A stretch of 42,878 nucleotides of DNA. It comes from Prosthecobacter debontii (GTDB taxonomy: Bacteria; Verrucomicrobiota; Verrucomicrobiia; Verrucomicrobiales; Akkermansiaceae). Location: positions 1 to 42,878 of the forward strand of contig CAMAXN010000020.1 in NCBI GenBank assembly GCA_945862245.1, read 5' to 3'. Of the stretch, positions 1-7,445 are shown one piece after another. Each line of letters starts with the position of its first letter. Within the stretch, counting starts at the first letter, position 1. Position numbers and translations under genes: made by a program. Below the pieces are notes generated by a model. That model was not told the DNA's origin. It saw only the letters and a list, made by a program, of their open reading frames with translations, and made no database searches.

Positions 1-2
1 AT

Positions 3-143
3 TGCAACTGCTCGAAAAAGGTCACCGAAATTTTCGGGAAGTGCCTGCGCGAACTCGGCCACGACCACACCGCCCTCCACTGCGCCACCCAATCCGAGCC
101 GACCCCATGGTTCGAGGTCGCCGAGCCTTTTCGGCTGGCGTGA
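3..143 (+). CDS. 3' end of an unidentified gene (partial)
   Basis: An open frame runs from the window edge to a TGA at 141-143 and gives 46 residues that include CNCSKKVTEIFGKCLREL and end in EPFRLA. Three cysteines and several histidines (HDHTALHC) could bind metal, but I do not recognise the family. Codon use looks like real coding sequence. The upstream part lies outside the window, so function cannot be assigned. A short ATG-initiated frame at 2-187 over the same bases is less convincing because it is rich in Arg and Pro. Confidence 0.4.
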   Translation, partial: CNCSKKVTEIFGKCLRELGHDHTALHCATQSEPTPWFEVAEPFRLA

Positions 144-197
144 GTAAAGTAAAATTCTGCTTTGCAGTGAGGAGGCCGTGGTATTAGCCATAAGACT

Positions 198-470
198 ATG
201 GATGTAACCGTTAACATACCGGATGACCTCGTGACAGAGTTGGGAAACGGATTCGGTAACCTCGGTCGCACAGCCCTTGAGGCTCTGGCGGCGGAGGCCT
301 ACTCGAAGGATGTCCTGTCACTGGAGCAGATCCGGAGAATGTTGGAGCTGGAATCACGCTGGGAGGCTCAGGAGGTCCTTGGTAGATACGGAATGTGGCC
401 CGGGCAGTCGGCTGCTGAGATCCTGGAAGATGCCCGCCGTTCATCGGAATTCCGGCAAGCCGTCCTGTGA
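198..470 (+). CDS. UPF0175-family antitoxin-like protein
   Basis: This 90-residue protein begins MDVTVNIPDDLV and has the small alpha-helical layout of UPF0175 proteins, which commonly precede DUF3368/PIN-domain toxins and are thought to act as antitoxins. Typical features are the N-terminal strand with IPDDL, a central helix rich in Ala and Glu (LEALAAEAYSKDVLSLEQIRRML), and a C-terminal segment around GMWPGQSAAEILED. Its stop codon overlaps the GTG start of the next gene (GTGA, 467-470), the tight coupling expected of a toxin-antitoxin pair. The partner is truncated, so the module may no longer be active as a toxin system. Family assignment is by pattern only. Confidence 0.7.
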   Translation: MDVTVNIPDDLVTELGNGFGNLGRTALEALAAEAYSKDVLSLEQIRRMLELESRWEAQEVLGRYGMWPGQSAAEILEDARRSSEFRQAVL

Positions 471-661
471 TTATCATCTGCGACAACTCGGCGCTTTCGG
501 GCCTTGCCGAAATAGGTGAGTTGGATTTGCTCCGCAGGCTTTATGGCAAAATCCATATCACAGGCACCGTGCTGCAAGAAGCGATCCATGCAGGCGCGCC
601 GGTGAGTTTGAGATCCTTATTTCTCAGCCAACCCGATTGGAAAGAACGGGTTTTCGCTTGA
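467..661 (+). pseudogene. Truncated PIN-domain (DUF3368-like) toxin
   Basis: The frame starts at GTG 467, overlapping the antitoxin stop, and begins MIIICDNSALSGLAEIGELD. This is the usual opening of DUF3368 PIN-like RNases, with the first catalytic Asp in CDNS. The block RLYGKIHITGTVLQEAIHAG also fits the family. The frame stops after 64 residues, whereas family members are about 150 residues long. The middle and C-terminal acidic residues of the PIN active site are therefore missing. No continuation is seen in the 150 bases downstream. I read it as a decayed toxin; an independent small protein is less likely. Confidence 0.65.
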
Positions 662-811
662 GCCGCCAGATTGTGGAGACACTGCGTCAAAACCTAGCTC
701 GCGGGCGGCGATCCGCCGGGGAATGAATGTCACCCGCGGGGAAATTTTCCGACAAACCGCTTGAGACACGGCCTAGTTGGCACCAAGCTCCCACCGCTCA
801 GTCCCCGCGCC

Positions 812-1348
812 ATGGAAACCATCGACATCACCTCCACCCACGCCGCTTACGATTCAAAGATCGAGGGCAACATCATTTTCACGCAGGTGGATGCTGCGAT
901 CAACTGGATGCGGAAGAATTCCCTGTGGCCGATGCCGATGGGTCTCGCCTGCTGCGCGATCGAGCTAATGGCCACCGCCTCCTCGCGTTTCGATATCTCC
1001 CGCTTCGGTATGGAGGTGATGCGGTTTTCTCCGCGCCAGTCGGATGTGATGATCGTCGCCGGCACGGTCACTTACAAGATGGCGCTTGCCGTGAAACGTG
1101 TCTGGGATCAGATGCCGGAGCCGAAATGGTGCATCGCCATGGGTGCGTGCGCGTCTTCCGGCGGCATGTATCGCTCCTACGCCGTGCTACAAGGAATCGA
1201 CCAACTCATCCCCGTTGACGTTTATATCTCTGGTTGCCCGCCACGTCCCGAAGCCCTCATCGAGGGGCTGATGAAGCTCCAGGAGAAAATCGCGAAGGAA
1301 AGTTCTACCTTGGATCAGAAGCGCACCTTCTTCGAGGAGAACGCATAA
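812..1348 (+). CDS. nuoB: NADH-quinone oxidoreductase subunit B
   Basis: This 178-residue protein carries the subunit's N2 iron-sulfur cluster ligands: the tandem cysteines in [10 protein letters not shown], the cysteine of [11 protein letters not shown], and the cysteine of [12 protein letters not shown]. In complex I it passes electrons from the peripheral arm to quinone at the membrane interface. I start it at ATG 812 ([13 protein letters not shown]); a TTG at 761 would add 17 residues that do not resemble the family. No clear Shine-Dalgarno sequence is visible. nuoC follows 13 bases downstream, but nuoA is not upstream and nuoD is not downstream, so this is a detached piece of the usual nuo operon. 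Confidence 0.95.
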   Translation: METIDITSTHAAYDSKIEGNIIFTQVDAAINWMRKNSLWPMPMGLACCAIELMATASSRFDISRFGMEVMRFSPRQSDVMIVAGTVTYKMALAVKRVWDQMPEPKWCIAMGACASSGGMYRSYAVLQGIDQLIPVDVYISGCPPRPEALIEGLMKLQEKIAKESSTLDQKRTFFEENA

Positions 1349-1361
1349 ACCATTTCCCCTT

Positions 1362-1931
1362 ATGTCCGCAACTAACGACATCCCCGCCCTCCGCTTAGAA
1401 CTCGGCGAAGGTATCCTTTTCGAAAACGAATTCCGCGGTGAGAACACGCTAAATGTTTCCCTCGCAGCACTTCCAAAAGCCCTCACCTTCTGCAAGGAAA
1501 AGCTCAACTACGAGCTTTTGCTCGATATCTCCTCGCTCGACCACTTCGGCGATGATCCACGTTTCGAGATCGTTTACGAACTCGCCTCACTAGACGACAC
1601 ACGCCACCTGCGATTCAAGGCCAAGGTTTCTGAGGACGAGTCCGTGCCAACCGTCATCCATCTCTGGAAAGCGGCAGACTGGCATGAGCGCGAGGTCTGG
1701 GACATGATGGGCATCCCTTTCTCCGGCCACCCGAACCTCAAGCGCATCCTGATGTGGGAGGGCTACCCATTCTTCCCGCTGCGCAAGGATTTTCCGCTCG
1801 CCGGGCGTCCCACCGACATGCCGGACGTGGCCTTCACCGGCGTCGCCCCGCTCGAAGGCGGTCCGTTTGTCACCGCACCCGGCGGCGAAACCATCGCCAA
1901 GCGCGAGCCGAGGGCGAGGCACCAGGAGTGA
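1362..1931 (+). CDS. nuoC: NADH-quinone oxidoreductase subunit C
   Basis: The 189-residue protein contains the 30-kDa subunit signature around residues 107-131 (HEREVWDMMGIPFSGHPNL), followed by the R-I-L-M-W-E-G-Y and PLRKDFPL blocks typical of NuoC. It is a separate subunit, not the NuoCD fusion found in enterobacteria. It is part of the hydrophilic connecting arm of complex I and contacts NuoB and NuoD. The last 35 residues, with Gly/Pro-rich APLEGGPF and a basic tail, are less conserved. It is co-directional with nuoB and probably co-transcribed. A seven-base repeat hairpin follows directly after the stop. Confidence 0.95.
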   Translation: MSATNDIPALRLELGEGILFENEFRGENTLNVSLAALPKALTFCKEKLNYELLLDISSLDHFGDDPRFEIVYELASLDDTRHLRFKAKVSEDESVPTVIHLWKAADWHEREVWDMMGIPFSGHPNLKRILMWEGYPFFPLRKDFPLAGRPTDMPDVAFTGVAPLEGGPFVTAPGGETIAKREPRARHQE

Positions 1932-1932
1932 G

Positions 1933-2020
1933 AAACTTTAAACCTTAAATTTTAAGCTCTAAGGAAGAGCGCTTCGCACTCACCGAGGTTTAGGGTTTAA
2001 AATTTAAAGTTTAGAGTTTT
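1933..2020. repeat. Inverted pair of seven-base repeat arrays
   Basis: The junction between nuoC and the rhomboid gene holds two arms of about 30 bases. The left arm (1933-1963) reads as AAACTTT, AAACCTT, AAATTTT and so on. The right arm (1987-2020) reads as TTTAGGG, TTTAAAA, TTTAAAG, TTTAGAG. The reverse complement of the right arm matches the left arm with only a few differences, so the RNA could fold into a long AU-rich hairpin with a loop of about 23 bases. The ATG of the next gene lies five bases beyond the right arm. Confidence 0.8.
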
Positions 2021-2024
2021 TCTT

Positions 2025-2816
2025 ATGATCCCTCCCGCCTCTCCAGAAACAATCGCGGCGATGGGTGGGGAAGGGGGGAGGTTTTCGCGAGGCTTCAGAC
2101 ATTTACGGGAAGCGAGGGCAACTTGGCAGATCCTGCGGATATTGATCGTCATCCAGGCGATTCCGGTCATCTGGGATCTGGTGTTTCCGCCAGGATACAG
2201 CGCCCCGGACAAGCTTTCGCAGGCTCAAATTCTCCTTGGACTGGCGAAGCCCAATTTCCTCTCCGGTGATTTCTGGCAGCCCTTCACCTACGCATTGATC
2301 CACGCCCATTGGCAGCATCTGCTTATGAATAGTGCAACCATACTCCTGCTTGGTTCTAAGATCGAACATATCGCGGGGAAAAAAACAATCCGGGTTGTGG
2401 CTATCACAGCCGCGCTTGCAGGTGGCTTGGTATTCCTTTTGCTCACCCACACCATCGGCGCTGATCCTCAGAGATTGGTCGGCTCATCAGCCCTTTGTTT
2501 TGCATTCCTGTTGTTGCTAACGACTTTATCGCCAGATTCGCGATTCTTACCGTTTTTCTTAAGCGGCAGATCGCTGGGAATCGGTGTGATCCTCGCAAAC
2601 ATGATCCTTGCACTCCTGAACCCGGATCTTCCCACTGGACCCTTGGCGCGGTTCGGCGAGCAGATTGCTAAAGAATTTCCCGACCTTTTCAGCATCAGCC
2701 ATGCCTGCCACCTTGGAGGTTCTCTCGCAGGTTACTTTGCGGGATGGTTTATACTGCGCCCGCGCGTGACTAGGGAATCCTTGCGCAAGGACAGGGAAAT
2801 ACGCGAAGGTAAATAA
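2025..2816 (+). CDS. Rhomboid-family intramembrane serine protease
   Basis: This 263-residue multi-pass membrane protein has the rhomboid core. It carries HxxxN (HAHWQHLLMN, residues 93-102) on TM2, the G-S-S-A nucleophile motif near residue 155 on TM4, and the catalytic histidine in HACHLGGSLAGYFAGW near residue 229 on TM6. Rhomboids cleave transmembrane segments of other membrane proteins; the substrate here is unknown. About 35 N-terminal residues are cytoplasmic and basic. The gene follows nuoC in the same direction but is separated from it by the repeat hairpin, and it converges on bamA. Confidence 0.88.
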   Translation: MIPPASPETIAAMGGEGGRFSRGFRHLREARATWQILRILIVIQAIPVIWDLVFPPGYSAPDKLSQAQILLGLAKPNFLSGDFWQPFTYALIHAHWQHLLMNSATILLLGSKIEHIAGKKTIRVVAITAALAGGLVFLLLTHTIGADPQRLVGSSALCFAFLLLLTTLSPDSRFLPFFLSGRSLGIGVILANMILALLNPDLPTGPLARFGEQIAKEFPDLFSISHACHLGGSLAGYFAGWFILRPRVTRESLRKDREIREGK

Positions 2817-2825
2817 CAGAAATCG

Positions 2826-2858
2826 AAATAAAAAGGACACCAAGTGTAGATGTCCTTT
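2826..2858 (-). terminator. Hairpin terminator between rhomboid gene and bamA
   Basis: The stem AAAGGACA (2832-2839) pairs with TGTCCTTT (2851-2858) over an 11-base loop. Read on the minus strand, the stem is followed by a T-rich tract (the A-run at 2826-2834), so it suits termination of bamA. It may also serve the convergent rhomboid gene. Confidence 0.65.
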
Positions 2859-2880
2859 GGGAGAAATTGGGCGGAACGGC

Positions 2881-5217
2881 CTAATATTGGTAGTTCAGAT
2901 AGAACTGGAACTGGCCGCCCTTGTCAGCTTCCTTGTCAGGCGTGCTCATGGGAATCGCATAGTCGAGGGCAATCGGGACAGGGCTGATTGGCAGTTTGAG
3001 GCGGATACCGAGACCGACGTCGCTGTAAACATCGTCAGGACCAATGTCCCAAGAATCCGTGTTCACGAATCCCGCATCTAAGAAAGCTGCCACACGCACT
3101 GTCTCGACGATCGGAATAGTGTATTCCACAGTGGCAAAAGCAAGCGACTGACCGCCGAGAACCTCGCCGGACGCCGCATCGCGTGGACCACCGATGTCAC
3201 GGAACTCAAAGCCGCGCAGCGTTCTGCCGCCGCCGAGGAACATACGCTCGAAGATGGGCACTTCGCCATCGAGGGCATCAACAAAGGCGAGTTCCCCGTT
3301 CACAGAGAGAATTGTGTCCCACTTGAGATTCCAATATTTGGCTCCTTGGGTGGACAGGGTGATCGTGTCCAAATCGCCACCGAAGATCGAGCTAGCCATG
3401 GTTAAGGCGACGTCGAGGCGCTCGCCCGTGCGGGTTATGATCGTGCTGTCGCGGTTGTCATAAAGGTAATTCAGTGTGACTGCACTGCGGAGGAAATCAC
3501 CATCCTCTGCCTGGAAGGCGGGGCTTGCCCCCGATTCCACATCAATGCCGACCTCTTCCAGGCGATACTCCAGCTTGAGCGAGGATTTCTCTGTCAGCGG
3601 TTTGCGTATGTAGATGGCCGCACCCATGTTAGTTTGGTCATATACATCACTGAAGTATTGGGATTGGCGGTAGAAAAGCTCGCCACCCAGCGCCAAGCGC
3701 TGATCGAGGAACCAAGGTTCCACAAGCGACACGCTAAACTCGCTGCGCTCAGAACCAGCGCGAAGATTCATGCCGAAGCGCTGGCCGCCACCAGTGAAGT
3801 TCCATGGGTTCATGATGTCGAAGTTGCTCTGTTCTAGGGTCAGGAAGCCGACTACGTTGTCCACAGAACTGAAGCCGACACCGACGCCAACGGAGCCGGT
3901 GTTGCGCTCTTCTACTAAGATATCCACATCACGATATCCCGATCCTGCTGGGTTTCCAGATGCCTGTACGTCGCTGAAATACTGCAAGTTATCTAAGCGG
4001 GCTTTGGTGGTCTCAAGCTCCACGGTGTTGAACCAATCACCGGGCTTTAGAGGAACCTCGCGGCGAATTACCTTATCCTTGGTCTTGGTGTTACCCTGTA
4101 TATTTACGCGACCAACTTTTACGCGCGCACCTTCAGTGATCTGGTATTTTACGGTCACTCGGTTAGGACCGGCGTCCTTGATGTCTGGGGAAACAACGGC
4201 ATCCGCGTATCCGCGCGAGCCATAAAAGCTGCGAATCGTCTTGATATCGTCGCGCATTTTCGCGGAGGAATAGGCGTCGTCTCCGTTCAATGTCATAGAG
4301 GGGGAAAGTTCTTCCGCATTGAATACCGTCATAACCCCGAAGCTGATGCCGGCGACCGTGTATTTTTCGCCTTCGCTGATCGGGATGACTAGATCCACCC
4401 GTCCGTCACCGACGGGATCGCGGCGCATACCCTGGCTATTAGCACGAAGGTAACCGTTACTGCGGTAGTAATCGATTACAGCATCGAGATCCTCATCAAG
4501 CTGGTAGGACTCGAAGCGACCGGATTTGGTCAGCCATGAGAACCAGCCTTTTTCCTTAGTCTTCATCTCCTTTTTTAGCTCGGCTGTTGTGAACACAGTA
4601 TTGCCCTCGAAGCGGATCTTGCGGACTTCGTTCTTCGAACCCTCATCGATCACGAAAATGAGGTCGGAAAGCCCGGGCTGTCCGGTTTCCTGCATGCGGT
4701 GCGTAACCAACACGTCTGGGTAGCCGTATCCTTGGTAGTATTTTTCGATATTGCGGCGGGCTTCTAAGATTTGGGAATCGCTCATCGCACCGCCGGATTT
4801 CAGCTTAGTTTCCTTGGCAAGTTTCTGGTCGGAAAATATCGTGTTGCCGACAAAGCCCACACCGTTGATCGCTGGGCGGGTCAGGACTTCCACGATGACG
4901 CGGACGCCAGCGCCAACTGGCTCGGCAAGAAACCGGACATCATCGATAAGGCCAGATTCAAAAAGGGTTTTGATATCTTTGTCTAGGTTCTCCGCGCGGT
5001 ATTGCATGCCCGCTTTGGTGGACATCAGGTTGCGAATCCTCGCCTCATCTACCGTTTTAGCATCCCGGTAGCGGACGGCGACCTCTAAGATATTTTTCCC
5101 TTCGAAGTCTTGCGCAAGGATGTGCCCTGCGAAGGTCCCAACAAAAACCGTAGCCATAAGAGCTAGGCGGGACACTAAAACACCAAGGCGCGTAAGTGGA
5201 AATGATAAGTGGATCAT
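2881..5217 (-). CDS. bamA: Outer membrane protein assembly factor BamA
   Basis: BamA is the Omp85 core of the machine that inserts beta-barrel proteins into the outer membrane. The 778-residue protein has a signal peptide ending near HILAQ, about five POTRA domains over roughly residues 40-425, and a C-terminal 16-stranded barrel. Diagnostic marks are the repeated POTRA form (KIRFEGNTVFTTAELKKEM, GRVNIQGNTKTKDKVIRREV), the loop-6 RGF motif in LGGGRTLRGFEFRDIGG, and the terminal aromatic beta-signal ending FYLNYQY. Length matches the family. It is not followed here by skp/ompH, which is common elsewhere. A short hypothetical frame lies upstream on the same strand. Confidence 0.95.
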   Translation of the reverse strand: MIHLSFPLTRLGVLVSRLALMATVFVGTFAGHILAQDFEGKNILEVAVRYRDAKTVDEARIRNLMSTKAGMQYRAENLDKDIKTLFESGLIDDVRFLAEPVGAGVRVIVEVLTRPAINGVGFVGNTIFSDQKLAKETKLKSGGAMSDSQILEARRNIEKYYQGYGYPDVLVTHRMQETGQPGLSDLIFVIDEGSKNEVRKIRFEGNTVFTTAELKKEMKTKEKGWFSWLTKSGRFESYQLDEDLDAVIDYYRSNGYLRANSQGMRRDPVGDGRVDLVIPISEGEKYTVAGISFGVMTVFNAEELSPSMTLNGDDAYSSAKMRDDIKTIRSFYGSRGYADAVVSPDIKDAGPNRVTVKYQITEGARVKVGRVNIQGNTKTKDKVIRREVPLKPGDWFNTVELETTKARLDNLQYFSDVQASGNPAGSGYRDVDILVEERNTGSVGVGVGFSSVDNVVGFLTLEQSNFDIMNPWNFTGGGQRFGMNLRAGSERSEFSVSLVEPWFLDQRLALGGELFYRQSQYFSDVYDQTNMGAAIYIRKPLTEKSSLKLEYRLEEVGIDVESGASPAFQAEDGDFLRSAVTLNYLYDNRDSTIITRTGERLDVALTMASSIFGGDLDTITLSTQGAKYWNLKWDTILSVNGELAFVDALDGEVPIFERMFLGGGRTLRGFEFRDIGGPRDAASGEVLGGQSLAFATVEYTIPIVETVRVAAFLDAGFVNTDSWDIGPDDVYSDVGLGIRLKLPISPVPIALDYAIPMSTPDKEADKGGQFQFYLNYQY

Positions 5218-5247
5218 AATAATGGGTGTTGTGACTTTATGGAGGAC

Positions 5248-5451
5248 TTAGAAGAACGTAGCGTCAAGGCAATAGCATGTGCTACCGATGATGATCGGGT
5301 TTGGGTTGATACGGTCAATAGCACCCTTTGAGACCGTGCAAACCCCGCGCTCGGAAAATTCAATGATGCCGGTCAGCTGAAGTAAGGTACGGACTAGCGA
5401 TAGCGCAAAGCGGGCGGCTGTCGCCATTAATGCTAGAAATTTGCTTTTCAT
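5248..5451 (-). CDS. Small hypothetical protein
   Basis: A 67-residue frame starts at ATG 5451 (MKSKFLALMATAARFALSLV), with an N-terminal basic and hydrophobic stretch resembling a signal peptide or single membrane segment. The rest (VSKGAIDRINPNPIIIGSTC) matches nothing I know. It lies upstream of bamA on the same strand. The first 70 bases or so, including the region before the ATG, resemble the sequence at 6012-6085, which argues that this stretch is a duplicated leader. It may be a real small exported protein or a gene remnant. Confidence 0.3.
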   Translation of the reverse strand: MKSKFLALMATAARFALSLVRTLLQLTGIIEFSERGVCTVSKGAIDRINPNPIIIGSTCYCLDATFF

Positions 5452-5500
5452 CTGGGTGGGAGAATACACAGGAGAGCTTGTCTGGAAGGAGCAAAGGAGG
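5429..5500. repeat. Degenerate duplicated leader, copy 1
   Basis: On the minus strand this stretch aligns with 6012-6085 over about 70 bases: a CT-rich segment, then GTGTATTYTCC, then AAAAGCAAAATCCTAGCATT-like sequence. Copy 1 keeps the ATG of a small frame; in copy 2 that ATG is lost. The alignment was made by eye and has several mismatches. Confidence 0.55.
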
Positions 5501-5594
5501 TAGAGCAACCTGATCATTCTTGATTCGCTTGGATTGCAGATTGGTTTATAGTTAACCTAGGTTATTTTTCCTTCTTTCCTTATTCTTTTATCCA

Positions 5595-5859
5595 GAACTC
5601 CGAGGTTGCAGGGGGCTTCATTGGAATTTTGACCACAATGGAAGCGCAGCGAACATGGAGGAACTAACCGCCTCCCAATCCTTCCTCAAATTTTACGGAT
5701 TTTCACGGATTTAAGAATACACCAATCAGGCTTGAAAACGTTTCCATAATTCTTTCAAAATCCGTGCCATCCGTGCCATCCGTGCCATCCGTGCCATCCG
5801 TGCCATCCGTGCCTCTCCGTGCCTCTCCGTGCCATCCGTGGTTCAATTTCGGTTTTCGG
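5595..5859. repeat. Dispersed repeat, copy A (expanded)
   Basis: This copy shares both borders with 7446-7604: the left block GAACTCCGAGGTTGCAGGGG and the right block TTCAATTTCGGTTTTCGG, in the same orientation. Between them are CACGGAT units, a shared centre around GAAAACGTTTCCATAA, and inverse TCCGTGCCA units. Copy A has about 60 extra bases in the left part (after TTTTGACCACA) and an expanded tandem array in the right part. Together with copy B it brackets the lactonase gene as direct repeats. Confidence 0.85.
5761..5841. repeat. Tandem nine-base array TCCGTGCCA
   Basis: Five perfect TCCGTGCCA units (5761-5805) are followed by two ten-base TCCGTGCCTC units, one more TCCGTGCCA and a partial TCCGTGG. 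This is a local expansion of the right arm of repeat A; copy B has only two units. There are no spacers, so it is not a CRISPR. Confidence 0.95.
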
Positions 5860-6040
5860 GTTCAGTTGGCGCTTGGTTCGCAGCAGCGGGAGAGCTTAGC
5901 CCCTCAAGTTGTGCAAACTTCTGCTCTTGGGCTTGGGCAAGACTCGCTAAGAAACAACTTACCCCCGTAACAGAGACAAGAAGCAAAACCACAAGTTGCC
6001 GTAAATGAATGAATGCTAGGATTTTGCTTTTTTACTTGAG
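5859..6040 (-). pseudogene. Remnant encoding a signal-peptide-like segment
   Basis: On the minus strand one frame reads KSKILAFIHLRQLVVLLLVS, then continues to a typical cleavage region (SLAQAQEQ) and stops inside the right end of repeat A. An in-frame TAA sits directly before the Lys codon, where the related sequence at 5451 has its ATG, and no good start codon follows for 13 codons. I read it as the front of an exported protein gene whose start has been destroyed and whose body has been replaced by repeat sequence. Confidence 0.35.
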
Positions 6041-6085
6041 GCGGAAAATACACTGGGGCGTCGCACTGGGAAGGGAAAAAGGGGT
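6012..6085. repeat. Degenerate duplicated leader, copy 2
   Basis: Counterpart of 5429-5500. On the minus strand the order is the same: a CT-rich segment, GTGTATTTTCC, then AAAAAGCAAAATCCTAGC. The start codon seen in copy 1 is changed by an indel. Confidence 0.55.
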
Positions 6086-6089
6086 GTGA

Positions 6090-6225
6090 TCGCCACAAAA
6101 ACTGGAATCACCCGTCCCTGCTGGAGGACCATGTGATCGCCACAGATCGTCGGTATTTACAATTCGGCGGCGTGCAGCGCGGCGAACAACGTGTAAGCAA
6201 TGGTGGCGACGAAAGTCAGTTTCAT
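6090..6225 (-). pseudogene. N-terminal remnant of a sialate O-acetylesterase-like gene
   Basis: From ATG 6225 the minus strand encodes a signal peptide, MKLTFVATIAYTLFAALHAA, then EL, a TAA stop, and in the same frame IPTICGDHMVLQQGRVIPVF. The D-H-M-V-L-Q-Q-G-x-x-(I/V)-P-V block directly after a signal peptide is the hallmark opening of sialate O-acetylesterase (SASA/DUF303) proteins, which are common in Verrucomicrobiota. The frame then loses similarity within about 10 codons. The 12-base sequence TGTGGCGATCAC occurs at both edges of the surviving block, suggesting a rearrangement. It is both truncated and interrupted by a stop. Confidence 0.55.
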
Positions 6226-6257
6226 GTTTCTGGCTCTTGATTCTTGTGAGCAAGAAC

Positions 6258-7349
6258 TCAGCGCGTGACGAGGTCGGCGATCTCCGCGTCCCACGCGAGG
6301 CTCGCTGCTTTCTTCAAGTCACCTTCGTTGGTGATTCGGTAACCCGTGAGGGTCGCCCCATTGTAGGCGGACACGAGGAGATACTTGCCGTCTGGAGAGA
6401 GCGCCAGACCCCACGGAATCTTGTCCGCCGGTGTCAGCCCCAGCAACTCGGCATGACCGTCGGGTTTGACCCGATAGCGGGCGATGCGGTCAAAATCCTG
6501 GTTGTGTCCGCGCAATCCGGCGAAGATAAACTTCCCGTCCGGCGTGATCTCCAGGTCGGAGGCACTGAGGCCTTCCTTCGACATTCCCTGTGGCAGGATC
6601 GCAAGGTCCTGCTTCAACACAAGCTGCCCGTCGGGGCGCCGCTCATAGGTGGAGAGGCCGATGCCTTGCTCGTTCGAGAAATAAACCATCGACAACTTCG
6701 GGTGATAGACGAGGTGGCGTGGGCCGGTGCCTACCGGTGGATTCGCATTGGCCGGAGCAAGCGGCGTGACGGCTCCAGAGGACGCATCGAAACGGTATTG
6801 GAAGAGCGCTAGGTTGCCCTTCACATAGGGGATGTAGAGAAACTTATTGTCGGGCGAAATCAGGACGCAGTGAGCTTCCTTCTTTCCTTCATCAATCGTC
6901 GCCACGGCTTTACCGGGCAGTCCTTGTTTACCCAGGCGATAGACATTGAGTCGCCCGTTTCCATAGCTGACACCGAAGAGAAACGCACCACTGTGATCGA
7001 GACTAAGGTAAGCGGCATCGTCATTCAGATCCACGCGCTGATGGCTCGCATAGGTACCGTTTTTTGCCAACGTCACCACCGCACCTGGCACCTTGCCCCG
7101 TTCTCCGCCGCCGCCCGCGATGTAGAGCAGCGGTTTCTTCGGATGCGTTGCGATGACCCGGCCGTTAATGCCCAACTCTCGCTTTTCGGCCAGCTTGAAT
7201 TCCAATCCACCGTCTGGCATGGGAACGGCGTCAACGATCCAAAGCGTCTGCGTCTTCGGGGCCGGCGCATAGACGCGAAAAGATTCAGCGGCGAGGCTCG
7301 TGTTAGACATGCCGATGCCAAGCAGGGCGGTGAGTAGATTGAGTTTCAT
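6258..7349 (-). CDS. Lactonase family (7-bladed beta-propeller) protein, exported
   Basis: This 363-residue protein starts MKLNLLTALLGIGMSN with a signal peptide cleaved near LAAES. The rest shows repeated beta-propeller blades of the 6-phosphogluconolactonase-like family (PF10282): THPKKPLLYIAG, LSLDHSGAFLFGVSYG, ISPDNKFLYIPYV, VYHPKLSMVYFSNE, ITPDGKFIFAGLRG and LSPDGKYLLVSAYNG. Cytoplasmic members hydrolyse 6-phosphogluconolactone; exported members have mostly unknown substrates, so a pentose-phosphate role is not assumed. The G-P-R-H motif seen in many members is present (VGTGPRHLVYH). The gene stands alone between two direct copies of a dispersed repeat and next to gene remnants, which suggests a recently rearranged or acquired segment. 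Confidence 0.8.
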   Translation of the reverse strand: MKLNLLTALLGIGMSNTSLAAESFRVYAPAPKTQTLWIVDAVPMPDGGLEFKLAEKRELGINGRVIATHPKKPLLYIAGGGGERGKVPGAVVTLAKNGTYASHQRVDLNDDAAYLSLDHSGAFLFGVSYGNGRLNVYRLGKQGLPGKAVATIDEGKKEAHCVLISPDNKFLYIPYVKGNLALFQYRFDASSGAVTPLAPANANPPVGTGPRHLVYHPKLSMVYFSNEQGIGLSTYERRPDGQLVLKQDLAILPQGMSKEGLSASDLEITPDGKFIFAGLRGHNQDFDRIARYRVKPDGHAELLGLTPADKIPWGLALSPDGKYLLVSAYNGATLTGYRITNEGDLKKAASLAWDAEIADLVTR

Positions 7350-7445
7350 GTTCTTGGTTATTAGTTTCGGATTAGTAACTTTGAATTTTCTCTTCCAACA
7401 GAGAAAACTTCGCGAGCCATGCCGCTATTCCCGACCATGTAACCC

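Noticed and set aside
5761..5841. Regular short repeats that could suggest a CRISPR array
   Set aside because: Units are nine bases, contiguous and without spacers; no cas genes are nearby.
6237..6812. A 191-residue plus-strand frame opposite the lactonase gene
   Set aside because: The minus-strand lactonase with clear propeller blades explains the sequence.
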